A stretch of 64,000 bases of DNA. It comes from Steromphala cineraria (lineage: Eukaryota > Mollusca > Gastropoda > Trochida > Trochidae). The stretch lies in NCBI GenBank assembly GCA_916613615.1, contig OU744725.1, positions 60,086,575-60,150,574 of the forward strand, in the 5' to 3' direction. Made by a program: the position numbers and the translations under genes. Position 1 is the first letter of the stretch, and each line of letters begins with the position of its first letter. This document shows, one piece after another, positions 63,483-64,000 of this stretch. The notes under the pieces were generated by a model. That model ran no database searches and had not been told where the DNA came from. It saw nothing but the letters and a program-made list of their open reading frames with translations.

Positions 63483-64000
63483 TGCCAGTCATTAAAGACA
63501 GATTATCATTACCATAACAATACCACTCTTGCATATAAAATCGATAACACGTAAAAGTTGTCTTCGTTTCAATTGAATTAACGGCTTTAAAATTCATAAA
63601 GTAGATAATAGGTTATTATTTGTAAAATTATCTAAAAACTGTTACACCGATATCGGCGATTAATATCAATATGCCCGGGAATGACTCAAGTCCTGCATCA
63701 AAATCAAATACTCAGAATTAGGGCTAATTAATAGAAAATATAAATTAATATCTGGATGATAAATTTGTATGGTATTACCTGATAAAAACCTCGATTGTTC
63801 CATCTCTGTTCAGTTATTATGCGCCGTCCCTTGATCTTTCATTTCTCAGACTGTCAGCCAACTGTAAAATGGAAATAACCAAAATTAAACAATCTCGATT
63901 GTTTGTTAAGACAAAATCAGCCAAGCAGGGGCAATGGGCCATGTTGCAGTTGCACAATGGATAAAAAATGTCCCATTAAAATTCTGAAATTTACTATTGA
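63483..64000 (-). other. PDSS2 upstream intron to window edge
   Basis: No exon recognised. The gene continues beyond the window. Confidence 0.45.

Overview
The window looks like nuclear DNA of a marine mollusc, most likely a bivalve. It is AT-rich and intron-rich. It carries tRNA-derived SINEs, GTCC/CCGT-microsatellite elements beginning TTTTTAGCTCA, and a DIRS/Ngaro-type retrotransposon, a combination common in bivalve genomes. The species cannot be read from the sequence.

Two protein-coding genes can be assembled by hand with consistent splice sites and phases. The first, on the + strand (13399-37211, 7 coding exons), encodes a 376-residue secreted or surface protein: signal peptide, acidic tyrosine-rich N-terminus, two CUB domains and a hydrophobic GPI-type tail. 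It belongs to the suppressor-of-lurcher-1-like (SOL-1-like) group of CUB proteins. The second, on the - strand (51402-58250, 4 exons, 5' part beyond the right edge), is the C-terminal part of PDSS2, the non-catalytic subunit of the mitochondrial trans-polyprenyl diphosphate synthase that makes the coenzyme Q side chain. The genes converge tail to tail across about 14 kb of repeat-rich DNA.

Layout: 1-13.3 kb is repeat-rich 5' flank (compound microsatellites, a pearl/Helentron-like element holding a nested 2.46-kb DNA transposon that itself holds two MITEs, and minisatellites just upstream of the first exon). 13.4-37.2 kb is the CUB gene with a 14.5-kb first intron. 37.2-51.4 kb is intergenic. 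51.4-58.3 kb is PDSS2, whose last intron is mostly filled by a 4.1-kb Ngaro-like element with split direct repeats and internal deletion. 58.3-64 kb is the upstream PDSS2 intron, holding an AACGT-rich tandem array and a second pearl-like element with a 156-bp tandem unit.

Dispersed families: nine full or nearly full copies (plus one broken copy) of a ~310-370 bp MITE with TTAA-bounded ends; six copies of a pogo/Tigger-like MITE; two or three SINE types; one LINE 3' end whose tail resembles a SINE tail; long palindromes; and three TGACGTCA clusters. The most unusual signals are the split-repeat element with a UGA-CUA stop between gag and RT, the alternative donor that would remove the GPI tail of the CUB protein, an inverted duplication sharing a diagnostic MITE deletion, and an 80-bp perfect palindrome.
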